DNA of 64,000 nt from an uncultured bacterium (GTDB lineage: Bacteria > Cyanobacteriota > Vampirovibrionia > Gastranaerophilales > Gastranaerophilaceae), in NCBI GenBank assembly GCA_902788575.1, contig CADAKY010000001.1, forward strand, positions 1 through 64,000. The letters are read 5' to 3'. Below the pieces are notes generated by a model. The model made no database searches and was not told the origin of the DNA. It saw only the letters and a program-made list of their open reading frames with translations. Shown piece by piece: positions 34,346 through 43,392 of the stretch (the first letter of the stretch is position 1; each line of letters opens with the position of its first letter). The position numbers and the translations under genes are program-made.

Positions 34346-36511
34346 TTAGTAACTGCAAGCGCAAACTCCGTCTTTGCAATGATATCCGAGAGCTTCTTGA
34401 GCTTCTGACATTCTTACTTTGATACGTCCGTCTACTGCAATACCTTCACCTGTTTTTTCAGAAATCAACAACGGGTTGATATCCAATTCATCGATGAATT
34501 TGAAATCAGAAACTAATTGAGAAAGTCTTAATAATGTTTCTTCAATTTGTTCCATTTGAGCTGGTGTTGTACCTCTTGCGCCTTCTAACAATTTGTATGC
34601 TTTAACTGATTTAATCATATCTTTAGCATCCATATCCGTTAAAGGTGCAATTCTGAATGTTACATCCTTCATAACTTCAATAAATACACCGCCCAAGCCG
34701 AACATCATCATCGGACCGTATTGAGGATCTGTTGCGATACCGCAAACCATTTCTCTGTTGCCTTTTACCATTTCTTGAATGATAACACCTTCAAGACCTT
34801 CAAGAAGACCTTTTTCTGTTAATTTTGCAATCAAGTCCTGATATTCTGCTCTCAATTGTTCAGCAGACTGAATGTTTACTCTAACTCCGCCTACATCAGT
34901 TTTGTGAGATGTTGTTTTTGATGTCATCTTCATTACAACAGGGTATCCGATAGAATCAGCTATTGAAACAGCTTCGTCTTCGGATTTTGCAAAACCTGAT
35001 TTGCAAACTCTGATTCCGTAAGCATCCAATACATCGATTGATTCACGTGTAGTCAATTGGTCTCTGCCTTCGTTAATTGATTTTGCAATAATATCTTGAG
35101 CGCGTTTATAATCAACATCATATTTAACGATTGTTCCTTCCGGTCTTTCAATCCATTTTCTTTGTTGATTCAATCTGTTGAATCCGTCAGCAGCTTCTTC
35201 TGCGTACATAAAGAACGGCATATTAACATCCATATCGGATAGAGCTGTGAAGAATTCAGATTTTGTCATAAATACACCGATTACAGGTTTGTGAGGATAT
35301 TGAGCCTTAATTTCCATAACGGCTTTAGCTACATCAATATCTTTCAAGCCCAAGAACGGCAAGTAAATAACCATAATCATATCTACGTTTTCATCAGCAA
35401 TAACTGTTTCAAGAGTTTGCTTGTAGTGTTCAATAGGAGCTGATGCAATCATATCAATCGGGTTCTTAACCGATGCTGCTGAAGGTAAGAAGCTTCTTAA
35501 TTTTTCTTTTGTAGCATCGGAAATCTTAGCCATTTGCATACCGTATTCGCAAACCGCGTCGGTTGCCATGATACCTGGGCCGCCTGAGTTTGTAATAATT
35601 GCAACTCTGTCACCTTTCGGAATCGGGCAGTTAGCAAAAACTTTTGCTGTTGCAAACAAGTTTTTCAATGAATATTCTCTGATTACACCTGATTGACCGA
35701 GTAAAGCATTAGCTGCTTTATCAGCACCGGCTAAAGAACCTGTGTGAGAAGATGCTGCAGAAGCACCTGCTGCTGAACGTCCTGCTTTAAGAGCCAAGAT
35801 TGGTTTCTTTTTAGAGATTCTTGATGCTAACTTACGGAAGTTTGCAGGGTTTTGAATTGATTCCATATAAAGTAAAATTTGTTCTACGTCAGAATCATTT
35901 TCCCAGTATTCCATTGCAGTTTCTGCGTTAACATCAGCTTGGTTACCGATTGAAATAAATTGTGCAAAACCTAAGTTTAAGTCTTTCAAAATATTCAAGA
36001 TACCGCCGCCTAGTGCACCTGATTGAGAAACAAAACCGATGTGTCCTCTTTCCGGTAAGCTTTCAGCAAAACATCCGTCCATAGAAACTTCAGGAAGAGT
36101 GTTTACAACGCCTAAGCAGTTAGGTCCAACACATCTCATGCCGTAAGCTTGAACTTTTTCCAATAATTGTTTTTCAAGTTCAGCACCTTCTTTACCTGTT
36201 TCTTTAAAGCCTGCTGTAATAACGCAAAGACCTTTGATTCCTTTTTCGTGGCATTGATCAATTGTTGCCAAAACAAATTTTGCGTTTACAACAATAATCG
36301 CCAAATCTATTTCTCCGGGGACTTCAAGAACTGATGTATATGCTTGAAGACCTTCTATAATTCCGCCTTTCGGGTTGATCGGGTAAATATTACCTTTGAA
36401 TTTGTATTCTTGTAATCTTTTCATGATGTCAGAGCCGATTGTGTGTTCTTTTGTAGAAGCACCTACAACGGCAATTGATTTAGGTTTCATGATTTTGTCT
36501 AAATTGCTCAT
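34346..36511 (-). CDS. Acyl-CoA synthetase, NDP-forming (acetate-CoA ligase, ADP-forming)
   Basis: 721 residues, alpha and beta parts fused. Order: CoA-binding Rossmann domain (SIAVVGASTKEHTIGSD), succinyl-CoA-synthetase-like domains with the phosphohistidine loops (VSQSGALGGG and SSHTGSLAGADKA), then an ATP-grasp domain (from about 500). It makes ATP from acetyl-CoA or other acyl-CoA, giving substrate-level phosphorylation in fermentation; protein acetylation enzymes share some domains but lack this arrangement. The start at 36511 has AAAGGA upstream. A cysteine-rich C-terminus (HCKDGVCACSY) is unusual. Confidence 0.93.
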   Translation of the reverse strand: MSNLDKIMKPKSIAVVGASTKEHTIGSDIMKRLQEYKFKGNIYPINPKGGIIEGLQAYTSVLEVPGEIDLAIIVVNAKFVLATIDQCHEKGIKGLCVITAGFKETGKEGAELEKQLLEKVQAYGMRCVGPNCLGVVNTLPEVSMDGCFAESLPERGHIGFVSQSGALGGGILNILKDLNLGFAQFISIGNQADVNAETAMEYWENDSDVEQILLYMESIQNPANFRKLASRISKKKPILALKAGRSAAGASAASSHTGSLAGADKAANALLGQSGVIREYSLKNLFATAKVFANCPIPKGDRVAIITNSGGPGIMATDAVCEYGMQMAKISDATKEKLRSFLPSAASVKNPIDMIASAPIEHYKQTLETVIADENVDMIMVIYLPFLGLKDIDVAKAVMEIKAQYPHKPVIGVFMTKSEFFTALSDMDVNMPFFMYAEEAADGFNRLNQQRKWIERPEGTIVKYDVDYKRAQDIIAKSINEGRDQLTTRESIDVLDAYGIRVCKSGFAKSEDEAVSIADSIGYPVVMKMTSKTTSHKTDVGGVRVNIQSAEQLRAEYQDLIAKLTEKGLLEGLEGVIIQEMVKGNREMVCGIATDPQYGPMMMFGLGGVFIEVMKDVTFRIAPLTDMDAKDMIKSVKAYKLLEGARGTTPAQMEQIEETLLRLSQLVSDFKFIDELDINPLLISEKTGEGIAVDGRIKVRMSEAQEALGYHCKDGVCACSY

Positions 36512-36759
36512 TTTCTCATCCTTTCTTTTTGTGACCACATGAAAAATTATAGTACAAACAAGCATTTTGTTTATAAAAATTTTATTTTTTTTAGCAAACG
36601 GGGTAAATGGGGCAAATCAATTTTTATTTGTTCTTTGTTAAATTTCATTGTTGTACACTTTCTATTTTTTCTAAAACCTCTTAAGCGAGATTTTTGATTT
36701 TTTTTTTTACAATATTAAGATTTGTTAAAAAACACTAACATTCGAAAGTCGTTTTTTTA

Positions 36760-36788
36760 TTGACACAAGTGCATGTTCATCATAATAT
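36760..36788 (+). promoter_or_regulatory. rpsL-rpsG promoter
   Basis: Perfect TTGACA (36760-36765), 17-base spacer, TAATAT (36783-36788). Ten bases after the -10 comes TAGTCGAAA, the same word at the same distance as after the rpsJ promoter. Confidence 0.88.
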
Positions 36789-37059
36789 TAAAGTACCCTA
36801 GTCGAAATTTTCTTGCCGGATTTGACGGCTCAGGGGACAGGGATAAATGAAGCTTCCACTGAATTAAAATTACAAACCCAGTATTTTAATGAGTGAACTG
36901 AATTTATCACCAAATGTTTTATTTGAACAAGAAATATAAATGAGCAAATGACAATTCAAGAATTTTAGCAAAACCAAAATTCACATAGTCACTTAATCAC
37001 ATATTCACTTATTCACTTGAAACAAATGTATTACTAAGGCAAAATAAAGGAGAACAAAC
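36789..37059 (+). promoter_or_regulatory. Long rpsL leader
   Basis: About 265 transcribed bases before rpsL. It has the TAGTCGAAA element (36799-36807), a GC-richer segment (36814-36842) able to form local hairpins, and near its end TCACTTAATCAC and related short repeats (36983-37018). AAAGGAG precedes the ATG. No leader peptide stands out. It may hold an autoregulatory site for S7 or S12, which is a guess. Confidence 0.5.
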
Positions 37060-37440
37060 ATGCCTACAATGAATCAGCTGGTTCGTCAAGAACGTAAAAG
37101 GCTGCACGACAAAACCAAATCGCCGGCTCTTATGGATTGTCCACAAAGACGCGGCGTATGCACAAGGGTTTACACAACAACCCCTAAAAAACCTAACTCA
37201 GCATTGAGAAAGGTTGCCAGAGTCAGACTTACTAACGGATTTGAAGTAACTTCTTACATTCCGGGTATCGGACACAACCTCCAAGAACACTCTGTTGTTC
37301 TTATAAGAGGCGGAAGGGTTAAAGACCTTCCTGGTGTAAGATATCACATTGTTCGTGGTACTTTAGATACAGCAGGTGTTGCAAACAGAACACAAAGCCG
37401 TTCTAAATACGGTGCAAAACGCGCTAAAGGAGGTAAATAA
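37060..37440 (+). CDS. rpsL: 30S ribosomal protein S12
   Basis: 126 residues, decoding-centre protein. [11 protein letters not shown] opens it; [15 protein letters not shown] and [13 protein letters not shown] are the classical streptomycin-related loops, with Lys at both common resistance positions, so it looks wild type. It shares one base with rpsG (TAATG). fusA and tufA, which usually follow, are absent. Confidence 0.99.
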   Translation: MPTMNQLVRQERKRLHDKTKSPALMDCPQRRGVCTRVYTTTPKKPNSALRKVARVRLTNGFEVTSYIPGIGHNLQEHSVVLIRGGRVKDLPGVRYHIVRGTLDTAGVANRTQSRSKYGAKRAKGGK

Positions 37441-37910
37441 TGTCTAGAAGATCTAAACCGGAAAGAAGAATACCTTCAGCAGACCCTGTTTACAACAGCG
37501 TTGATGTTTCTAAGTTTATTAACAGAGTTATGAGACGCGGTAAAAAGTCTCTTGCTGAAAAAATATTCTATGCAACTATTGCAAAAATTGAAGAAAGAAC
37601 AAGCGAAAAGGGTTTGGAAATTTTCCAAAAAGCTCTTACAAATGCAACTCCCCTTTTGGAAGTTAAAGCAAGACGTATCGGTGGTTCAACTTACCAAGTA
37701 CCGATTGACGTTAAGCCTGACAGAGGTTTTGCTCTTGCTTCTTCTTGGATTATTGCAGCTGCTAAAAACAGAAGCGGTAAATCTTTCACAGAAAAACTTA
37801 CAAACGAATTAATCGATGCTTCAAACGGCAACGGACAAGCTTGCAAGAAACGTGAAGATACCCACAAAATGGCAGAAGCTAACAAGGCATTTGCTCACTA
37901 CAGATATTAA
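37440..37910 (+). CDS. rpsG: 30S ribosomal protein S7
   Basis: 156 residues, head-organising 16S rRNA-binding protein. [10 protein letters not shown] at the N-terminus, FINRVMRRGKKSLAEK and RRIGGSTYQVPIDV are diagnostic. A strong terminator follows 18 bases after the stop, so the unit is only rpsL-rpsG. It converges on the minus-strand ribosomal cluster. Confidence 0.99.
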   Translation: MSRRSKPERRIPSADPVYNSVDVSKFINRVMRRGKKSLAEKIFYATIAKIEERTSEKGLEIFQKALTNATPLLEVKARRIGGSTYQVPIDVKPDRGFALASSWIIAAAKNRSGKSFTEKLTNELIDASNGNGQACKKREDTHKMAEANKAFAHYRY

Positions 37911-37927
37911 TAAATTTTATTAATAAC

Positions 37928-37960
37928 AAAAAACTGTCCCTGAATGGGGACAGTTTTTTT
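37928..37960 (+). terminator. Terminator after rpsG
   Basis: A 13-bp stem (AAAAAACTGTCCC with its complement) and 5-base loop followed by seven T. The mirror A-run could help stop minus-strand transcripts leaving rpsN. Confidence 0.92.
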
Positions 37961-38103
37961 ATTGGTTTTATTTTTATAATTATAACACACTACAAAGCGA
38001 CTTGATAAATCAAGCCGCTTTATAGTTTCTTAATCATTTTCAAAACAAGCAGACTCCTCTGATTTTTACATCATAAGGAAATCCGGCACTTATTTACCGG
38101 CAC

Positions 38104-38310
38104 CTACCAGCTTGCTTTTGTAACACCCGGAAGTAAACCTTGGTGAGCCATCTTTCTCAAACAGATTCTGCAAAGACCAAAATCTCTGTGGAAACCGTGA
38201 GGACGACCGCATTGAGAACATCTGTTATGTAATCTTACAGACGGATATTTTCCCTTTGCTGCCAAGATTCTTCTTGTTTCTTCTTTATTTATCATCGCTT
38301 TCTTAGCCAT
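38104..38310 (-). CDS. rpsN: 30S ribosomal protein S14, zinc-binding type
   Basis: 68 residues. The two pairs RCSQCG and LCRICL form a zinc knuckle, so this is the short zinc type. It is the last gene of the minus-strand ribosomal cluster here; S8, L6, L18, S5 and the rest of the spc operon do not follow. A good AGGAG site precedes it. Confidence 0.98.
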   Translation of the reverse strand: MAKKAMINKEETRRILAAKGKYPSVRLHNRCSQCGRPHGFHRDFGLCRICLRKMAHQGLLPGVTKASW

Positions 38311-38353
38311 GATTGTATTCTCCTTTTTGTTTTCTGTTCTATTTTATAATATC

Positions 38354-38379
38354 GTTGGGTTAAAAACCCAACCTACTTT
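38354..38379. repeat. Dispersed hairpin repeat, copy 1
   Basis: GTTGGGTTAAAAACCCAACC followed by TACTTT, in the S14-L5 spacer. A near-identical copy with compensating changes in the arms lies at 39895-39920 in the L14-S17 spacer. Confidence 0.75.
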
Positions 38380-38394
38380 CTATTATTTTCTAAC

Positions 38395-38952
38395 TTATTT
38401 ATTCATCCCTTTAAAAGGCATACCCAATAATCTCAACAATTCTCTTGCTTCATCATCAGTTTCAGCTGTTGTGATAATTGATACGTTCATACCTTTTACC
38501 AAATCAACTTCTTCATAAGTGATTTCAGGGAACAAAGATTGTTCCTTTAAACCAAGAGTATAATTGCCTCTGCCGTCAAAACTTTTTGCTGATATACCAC
38601 GGAAGTCACGAATACGAGGAAGAACTACACTGATTAACTTTTGCAAGAAATCATACATTCTTTCACCACGCAATGTAACCATTGCACCTACCGGCATACC
38701 TTCTCTTAATTTATAAGAAGCTATTGATTTTTTAGCCTTTGTAACTACTGCGTGCTGACCTGCAATTTTTGTTAATTGAGCTTGTATTGCATCAGCTATT
38801 TTTGAGTTGTGAGAAGCTTCACCAACACCCATGTTTAACACGATTTTGTGAAGTTTCGGTATCATCATATCATTTTTATAACCGAATTTTTCTTTAAGTG
38901 CTGCTTTTACTTCTTCATTGTACTTTGCTTTTAAGCTTTTTGTTACTGTCAT
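38395..38952 (-). CDS. rplE: 50S ribosomal protein L5
   Basis: 185 residues, 5S rRNA-binding protein. Recognised by [33 protein letters not shown] and [20 protein letters not shown]. The spacers on both sides are long for a ribosomal cluster (84 and 117 bases) and carry hairpins. Confidence 0.99.
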   Translation of the reverse strand: MTVTKSLKAKYNEEVKAALKEKFGYKNDMMIPKLHKIVLNMGVGEASHNSKIADAIQAQLTKIAGQHAVVTKAKKSIASYKLREGMPVGAMVTLRGERMYDFLQKLISVVLPRIRDFRGISAKSFDGRGNYTLGLKEQSLFPEITYEEVDLVKGMNVSIITTAETDDEARELLRLLGMPFKGMNK

Positions 38953-39010
38953 TTTTCTTTTCCTTTTCTTTGAACACGGAAAGCTAAAGCATAGGAGCTA
39001 TTTTTGATTA

Positions 39011-39045
39011 GTAGGTCTAATGCAAAATTTTACATTTACTCCTAC
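39011..39045. repeat. Imperfect palindrome in the L24-L5 spacer
   Basis: GTAGG at 39011 pairs with CCTAC at 39045, and the inner arms (TAATG.AAAAT with ATTTT.CATTTA) pair with small interruptions, giving a hairpin of about 15 bp. No function is evident. Confidence 0.5.
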
Positions 39046-39069
39046 CCCGCTGCGTGTTTACTATTAGTA

Positions 39070-39405
39070 CTATACGTCTAACTGTTCGCCGCATTTTTTA
39101 CAAACGCGAACTTTTTTACCATCAACCACTTTATGAGCGATTCTGGTAGGCTTTTCACAGCTCGGGCAAACTATCATAACGTTTGATGAATCCAAAGGAG
39201 CTTCCTTTTTAATCAATCCGCCCTGAATACCGTATGCAGGATTAGCCTTTGTTGCTTTGGTAATCATATTTACACCTTCTACAACAACTTGTCCTTCAGA
39301 AGGTATAGATTTTTTTATGTTACCCATTTTTCCTTTATCTTTGCCTGCAGTAACGATAACTCTGTCACCGGTTTTTACATGCAAGCTTTTTCTTGAATTT
39401 GCCAT
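39070..39405 (-). CDS. rplX: 50S ribosomal protein L24
   Basis: 111 residues: a KOW domain (GDRVIVTAGKDKGKMGNI) and a C-terminal zinc ribbon (CPSC and CKKCGE). Assembly-initiator protein of the 50S subunit. The ribbon cysteines are all kept. Confidence 0.98.
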   Translation of the reverse strand: MANSRKSLHVKTGDRVIVTAGKDKGKMGNIKKSIPSEGQVVVEGVNMITKATKANPAYGIQGGLIKKEAPLDSSNVMIVCPSCEKPTRIAHKVVDGKKVRVCKKCGEQLDV

Positions 39406-39428
39406 TTCTATTTCTCCAATTATTAAAG

Positions 39429-39505
39429 TGAAAAGTTAAAAGTGGAAAGTGGAAAGTTTAATATCACCTTATCACTTAATCACTCTGTCACTTCATCACT
39501 CACTA
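39429..39505. repeat. Simple repeats in the L14-L24 spacer
   Basis: Tandem GTGGAAA units (about 39429-39457) are followed by TCACTTAATCAC (39472-39483) and variants such as GTCACTTCATCACTCAC. The same 12-mer occurs in the rpsL leader at 36989-37000. The two halves are roughly complementary and could form an imperfect hairpin. Confidence 0.65.
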
Positions 39506-39871
39506 TATTACTTCCGGTGCAAGCGAAACAATTTTCATGAAGTTTTTATCACGAAGTTCTCTTGCCACAGGTCCGAATACACGAGTTCCTCTCGGGTTTC
39601 CGTCTTTTGCGATGATTACTGCTGCATTTTCATCAAATCTGATAACAGAACCGTCTGCACGTTTGATATCGTGTTTTGTTCTTACGATAACTGCTTTTAC
39701 TACTTCAGATTTCTTAACTGTCATATTAGGAGTTGCATCCTTAACAGTTGCTACAACAACATCACCAACTGATGCAAATTTTTTGTTTGAGCTGCCCATT
39801 ACACGAATAACTAACAACTCTTTTGCACCTGTATTGTCTGCAACGACTAGTCTTGTTTCTTGTTGTATCAT
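39503..39871 (-). CDS. rplN: 50S ribosomal protein L14
   Basis: 122 residues with the signature [20 protein letters not shown] and the block [14 protein letters not shown]. Part of the interface with the 30S subunit. Normal length, no anomalies. Confidence 0.99.
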   Translation of the reverse strand: MIQQETRLVVADNTGAKELLVIRVMGSSNKKFASVGDVVVATVKDATPNMTVKKSEVVKAVIVRTKHDIKRADGSVIRFDENAAVIIAKDGNPRGTRVFGPVARELRDKNFMKIVSLAPEVI

Positions 39872-39894
39872 TTTTCTTTTCCTTTTTATTTTTT

Positions 39895-39920
39895 GTTGGG
39901 CTGAAAGCCCAACCTACTTT
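39895..39920. repeat. Dispersed hairpin repeat, copy 2
   Basis: GTTGGGCTGAAAGCCCAACC then TACTTT in the L14-S17 spacer. Compared with 38354-38379 the arm change T to C is matched by A to G on the other side, so pairing is preserved. Confidence 0.75.
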
Positions 39921-39989
39921 TCTCGGGTAATTATTCACCCCACAGCGCATTATTAAAATAAATAATGATGTTTTCAAAACGTTAAAAAG

Positions 39990-40235
39990 CTACTTAGCTT
40001 TTTCTACGATTGATTCTACAACCCATTTTTTGTCGCCTGAAATCGGTTTTGATTCGATAATTCTAACAATATCGCCAACTCCGCATTCATTCTTTTCATC
40101 ATGAGCTTTGTAGTTTTTATTTGATTCAATAATTTTCTTATATTTTGGGTGCGGTTCATAAGATGCAACTTTAACTACTACAGTTTTGTCCATCTTATCA
40201 GAAATTACTACACCTTGTTTTTCTTTCTTAGGCAT
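39990..40235 (-). CDS. rpsQ: 30S ribosomal protein S17
   Basis: 81 residues from the ATG at 40235, which has AAGGAGG upstream and gives the usual start; the frame upstream to 40316 is only read-through of the rpmC region. GVVISDKMDKTVVVKV and HPKYKKIIESNKNYKAHDE are typical. It overlaps rpmC by 8 bases (ATGCCTAA), so the two are translationally coupled. Confidence 0.98.
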   Translation of the reverse strand: MPKKEKQGVVISDKMDKTVVVKVASYEPHPKYKKIIESNKNYKAHDEKNECGVGDIVRIIESKPISGDKKWVVESIVEKAK

Positions 40236-40425
40236 TTGCTGCCTCCTTTTCTCTGATAATAGTCTTAGCTTGAGCAATCGCACGTTTTGTCTTTGAAATT
40301 TCTGCTGTATTTTCAAGTTTGTGCATAGAAAGTTTTATTCTTGAATCAAGAAGATTTTTCTTAGAATCAATTACGAATTGCTTAAGTTCTTCAACTGTTT
40401 TTTCACGCATTTCACTTAATTTCAT
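40228..40425 (-). CDS. rpmC: 50S ribosomal protein L29
   Basis: 65 residues, two-helix hairpin protein at the exit tunnel, with EMREKTVEELKQFVIDSKK and the NTAEISKTKRAIAQAKTI stretch. It docks the chaperone trigger factor in other bacteria. Coupled to rpsQ by overlap. Confidence 0.98.
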   Translation of the reverse strand: MKLSEMREKTVEELKQFVIDSKKNLLDSRIKLSMHKLENTAEISKTKRAIAQAKTIIREKEAANA

Positions 40426-40468
40426 TTTTTTATTTCCTTAATTTAATTTCTGGTTTCTATTGCGATAA

Positions 40469-40885
40469 CTACACCTGAGGTTCTTTCTCTATAACTTTAA
40501 CCTTGATAGGAAGTTTTTGTGCAGCAAGTTCCAGAGCGTGTACTGCGACTTCTCTGTCAAAATAATCAAGTTCGAAAAGAATTCTGTTCGGTTTTACAAC
40601 CGCTACCCAGTATTCTACGTTACCTTTTCCTGAACCCATACGAGTTTCAGCCGGTTTTGCCGTAATCGGTTTATCCGGAAATATCTTTATCCAAACGTTA
40701 CCGCCACGTTTGATTTCACGAGTCATTGCACGTCTTGCAGCTTCTATCTGACGGCTTGTAATCCAACCGGGTTCAAGAGCCTTAAGCGCATAACGACCGA
40801 ATTCGAAATCAACACCTCTTGTTTCGGTGCCTTTCATTCTACCTTTCATTTGTTTGCGGTATTTTGTCTTTTTTGGCATTAACAT
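40469..40885 (-). CDS. rplP: 50S ribosomal protein L16
   Basis: 138 residues, opening [19 protein letters not shown]. Blocks [14 protein letters not shown] and [16 protein letters not shown] are diagnostic. It positions the acceptor arm of A-site tRNA. Spacing to rpsC is 21 bases. Confidence 0.99.
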   Translation of the reverse strand: MLMPKKTKYRKQMKGRMKGTETRGVDFEFGRYALKALEPGWITSRQIEAARRAMTREIKRGGNVWIKIFPDKPITAKPAETRMGSGKGNVEYWVAVVKPNRILFELDYFDREVAVHALELAAQKLPIKVKVIEKEPQV

Positions 40886-40906
40886 TTTTATTGTTCTCCT
40901 AATTTA

Positions 40907-41638
40907 CTATTTTGTTTCTACCGCTTTACGTTTGCCGCGTCTGCCTTGGAAACGTTCTCCGGCTGGTTCTTTTGAGTTTTTAGATTTAATGTTCATGTCT
41001 GCTTTTTCACCAGGCATCAAGTTGCCTTTGAAAATCCAAACCTTAACACCAATCTTACCCATAATCGTATCTGCTTCAGTAAAACCGTAATCAACATCAG
41101 CACGAAGGGTTTGAAGAGGAATTCTACCTTCTTTAGCCCATTCTGAACGAGCAATTTCCGCACCGCCTAAACGACCTGATACCATAATCTTGATACCTTG
41201 TGCGCCGGCTCTCATTGTTCTTTGCATTGCCTGTTTCATTGCACGTCTGAATGCGATACGTTTTTCAAGCTGTTGAGCCACAGATTCAGCAACTAAAAGT
41301 GCATCAACATCAATTCTTGCAACTTCTACTACATTGATTACAACCGGTTTTCCTAAGTAATTTGATACTTCTGTTTTAAGTTCATCAATACCTTGACCGC
41401 CTCTTCCTACAACAATACCCGGTTTTGCTGTAACAATAGTAATTGTTGTATTCTGAGATTTTCTGTCTATCAAGATATTAGCAACACCTGCTGCATATAA
41501 TTTTTTCTTAATAAATCTTCTGATTTTAGCATCTTCTGCTACAAAGCCTGCATAATCTTTAATCTTAGCGTACCAAGTGCTGTCCCAAGATCTGATTATA
41601 CCAACTCTAAATCCTTTTGGATGTGTTTTTTGTCCCAT
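40907..41638 (-). CDS. rpsC: 30S ribosomal protein S3
   Basis: 243 residues: N-terminal KH type 2 domain with the [14 protein letters not shown] loop and a C-terminal domain with [11 protein letters not shown] Lys/Arg-rich tail extends 15-20 residues beyond the core. Normal for the family. Confidence 0.99.
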   Translation of the reverse strand: MGQKTHPKGFRVGIIRSWDSTWYAKIKDYAGFVAEDAKIRRFIKKKLYAAGVANILIDRKSQNTTITIVTAKPGIVVGRGGQGIDELKTEVSNYLGKPVVINVVEVARIDVDALLVAESVAQQLEKRIAFRRAMKQAMQRTMRAGAQGIKIMVSGRLGGAEIARSEWAKEGRIPLQTLRADVDYGFTEADTIMGKIGVKVWIFKGNLMPGEKADMNIKSKNSKEPAGERFQGRRGKRKAVETK

Positions 41639-41650
41639 TTCTATATTCCT

Positions 41651-41989
41651 CTATTTTGTTGCGTCACTTACTTTAACTGTGAGGTGAGATGTTCTTTTGA
41701 GTCTCTTGTATATACGACCTTGAGCTCTTGGCTTACCTCTTTTGTACGTTGCGCTTTCGTCTGCAAAAATTTCAGAAACTTTTAATGCTTCTGCTCTTAC
41801 TCCTGCTTTTTCAAAAGCATTTGCAGCAGCTGCTTTTACATTCTTTTCAACAACTTTTGCTGCGAAATAAGGCATAAAACGCAACATATCAAGAGCTTCA
41901 TTAACAGACTTACCTCTAACTTCGTTGATTACTCTGCGAAGTTTTCTTGCTGTCATTTTAATATCAGTTTGTCTTGATTTAGCTTCCAT
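41651..41989 (-). CDS. rplV: 50S ribosomal protein L22
   Basis: 112 residues. TARKLRRVINEVRGKSVNEA and the loop RAQGRIYKRLKRTSHLTVKV (lining the exit tunnel) identify it. 12 bases before rpsC. Confidence 0.99.
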   Translation of the reverse strand: MEAKSRQTDIKMTARKLRRVINEVRGKSVNEALDMLRFMPYFAAKVVEKNVKAAAANAFEKAGVRAEALKVSEIFADESATYKRGKPRAQGRIYKRLKRTSHLTVKVSDATK

Positions 41990-42034
41990 TTTTATTTTCC
42001 TTATATTAATTAGTATTAATTAACTGTTTGAGGA

Positions 42035-42316
42035 CTAACCTCTTTTTGCCGTTTTATCTGAACCGGCATGCCCTTTATACATTCTTGTAGGTGCAAATTC
42101 ACCTAATCTGTGTCCAATCATTTGCTCTGTTACGTATACAGGAACATGTGTCTTGCCGTTATGCACAGCGATTGTATGTCCCAACATATCAGGAATAATC
42201 ATGGATGCTCTTGACCAAGTTTTTACAACCTTTTTTTCTGAATTTTCATTCATCTTGTCAATTTTCTTTTGAAGAGCTTCTTCTACGTATGGGCCCTTTT
42301 TTAATGAACGTGCCAT
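42035..42316 (-). CDS. rpsS: 30S ribosomal protein S19
   Basis: 93 residues; [17 protein letters not shown], then [20 protein letters not shown] and [11 protein letters not shown]. Head protein near the A-site finger. The spacer to rplB (111 bases) holds a repeat. Confidence 0.99.
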   Translation of the reverse strand: MARSLKKGPYVEEALQKKIDKMNENSEKKVVKTWSRASMIIPDMLGHTIAVHNGKTHVPVYVTEQMIGHRLGEFAPTRMYKGHAGSDKTAKRG

Positions 42317-42346
42317 TAATTTCTCCTTTTGTTTTTATTTACCGTG

Positions 42347-42420
42347 AGTCGTGAATTGTGACTCGTGAGCTGTTGTTTTAATTTTCGATTCACGATTCAC
42401 TGCTCACAAATCACGAATCT
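42347..42420. repeat. Ribosomal-spacer palindromic repeat, copy A
   Basis: Begins with a 23-base arm (42347-42369, AGTCGTGAATTGTGACTCGT plus GAG) and ends with TCACGATTCAC...ATCACGAATCT. The first arm is identical to that of copy B at 43305-43327; the two arms are partly complementary and can fold. Confidence 0.8.
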
Positions 42421-42427
42421 ATATTAT

Positions 42428-43255
42428 TTATTTTGTTCTTCTTCTAACTATAAGTTTATCTGAAGCTTTACCTTGTTTTCTTGTCTTATAACCAAGAGCA
42501 GGTTTACCCCAAGGTGTCTTAGGATGTCCGCCAGGACCTGTTTTACCTTCACCACCACCGTGAGGGTGATCACATGGGTTCATTGTAACACCGCGTACTG
42601 TAGGTCTTACACCCATATATCTTTTTCTGCCGGCTTTACCAATCTTCAAGTTCTTAAATTCTGAATTTCCAAGAGTTCCGATTGTTGCCATGCATTCTTT
42701 TCTAATCATTCTCATTTCGCCGGAAGGAAGTTTTACTGTTACATAGTTTCCTTCTTTTGCCATAACCTGTGCAAAATTACCTGCTGAACGAACAAGCTTT
42801 GCACCACGACCCGGAATCATTTCAATGTTGTGTACAATTGTACCGAGAGGTATCAATTCCAAAGGAAGTGCATTACCGTTCTGTACCGGTGCTTCCGGAC
42901 CTGAAACAATAACATCACCTACATTCAATCCATCCGGAGTCAAGATATATCTTTTTTCACCATCTGCATAGAATACCAATGAAATTCTTACGTTTCTGTT
43001 CGGATCGTATTCAATTGTTTTTACTGTTGCCGGAACACCGAATTTTTCTCTGCGAAAATCGATTATACGGTAAGCTTGTTTAACACCGCCACCTTTATGA
43101 CGACAAGTAATTCTGCCGGTATTGTTACGACCTGCAGTCTTTTTTATATTCATCAATAAAGATTTTTCAGGAGTTGTAGAAGTGATTTCTTGATAATCAC
43201 TCTTTGTCATACCTCTTTGTCCCGGAGATGTCGGATTAATTTTTCTGATTGCCAT
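42428..43255 (-). CDS. rplB: 50S ribosomal protein L2
   Basis: 275 residues, required for peptidyl-transferase assembly. The signature [12 protein letters not shown] and block [17 protein letters not shown] are present, with His in the active-centre loop kept. Flanked on both sides by copies of the same repeat. Confidence 0.99.
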   Translation of the reverse strand: MAIRKINPTSPGQRGMTKSDYQEITSTTPEKSLLMNIKKTAGRNNTGRITCRHKGGGVKQAYRIIDFRREKFGVPATVKTIEYDPNRNVRISLVFYADGEKRYILTPDGLNVGDVIVSGPEAPVQNGNALPLELIPLGTIVHNIEMIPGRGAKLVRSAGNFAQVMAKEGNYVTVKLPSGEMRMIRKECMATIGTLGNSEFKNLKIGKAGRKRYMGVRPTVRGVTMNPCDHPHGGGEGKTGPGGHPKTPWGKPALGYKTRKQGKASDKLIVRRRTK

Positions 43256-43304
43256 TTTATTTTCTCCTATTTCTATCTTTTTGTTTGGCTTTTGTATATA
43301 CTTA

Positions 43305-43377
43305 AGTCGTGAATTGTGACTCGTGAGTCGTTATCTTAAATATCAATTCACGAATCCCGACTCACGATTCACGAATC
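43305..43377. repeat. Ribosomal-spacer palindromic repeat, copy B
   Basis: In the L2-L23 spacer. The 23-base left arm is identical to copy A. The segment GTGACTCGTGAGTCG pairs with CGACTCACGATTCAC (14 of 15) to form a hairpin with a loop of about 24 bases. It is transcribed as part of the operon. Confidence 0.8.
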
Positions 43378-43392
43378 TTTTTATTTTAACAA

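Noticed and set aside
37971-38103. Start of rpsH or another spc gene after rpsN
   Set aside because: The minus strand here reads no S8-like sequence; only an imperfect hairpin is visible.
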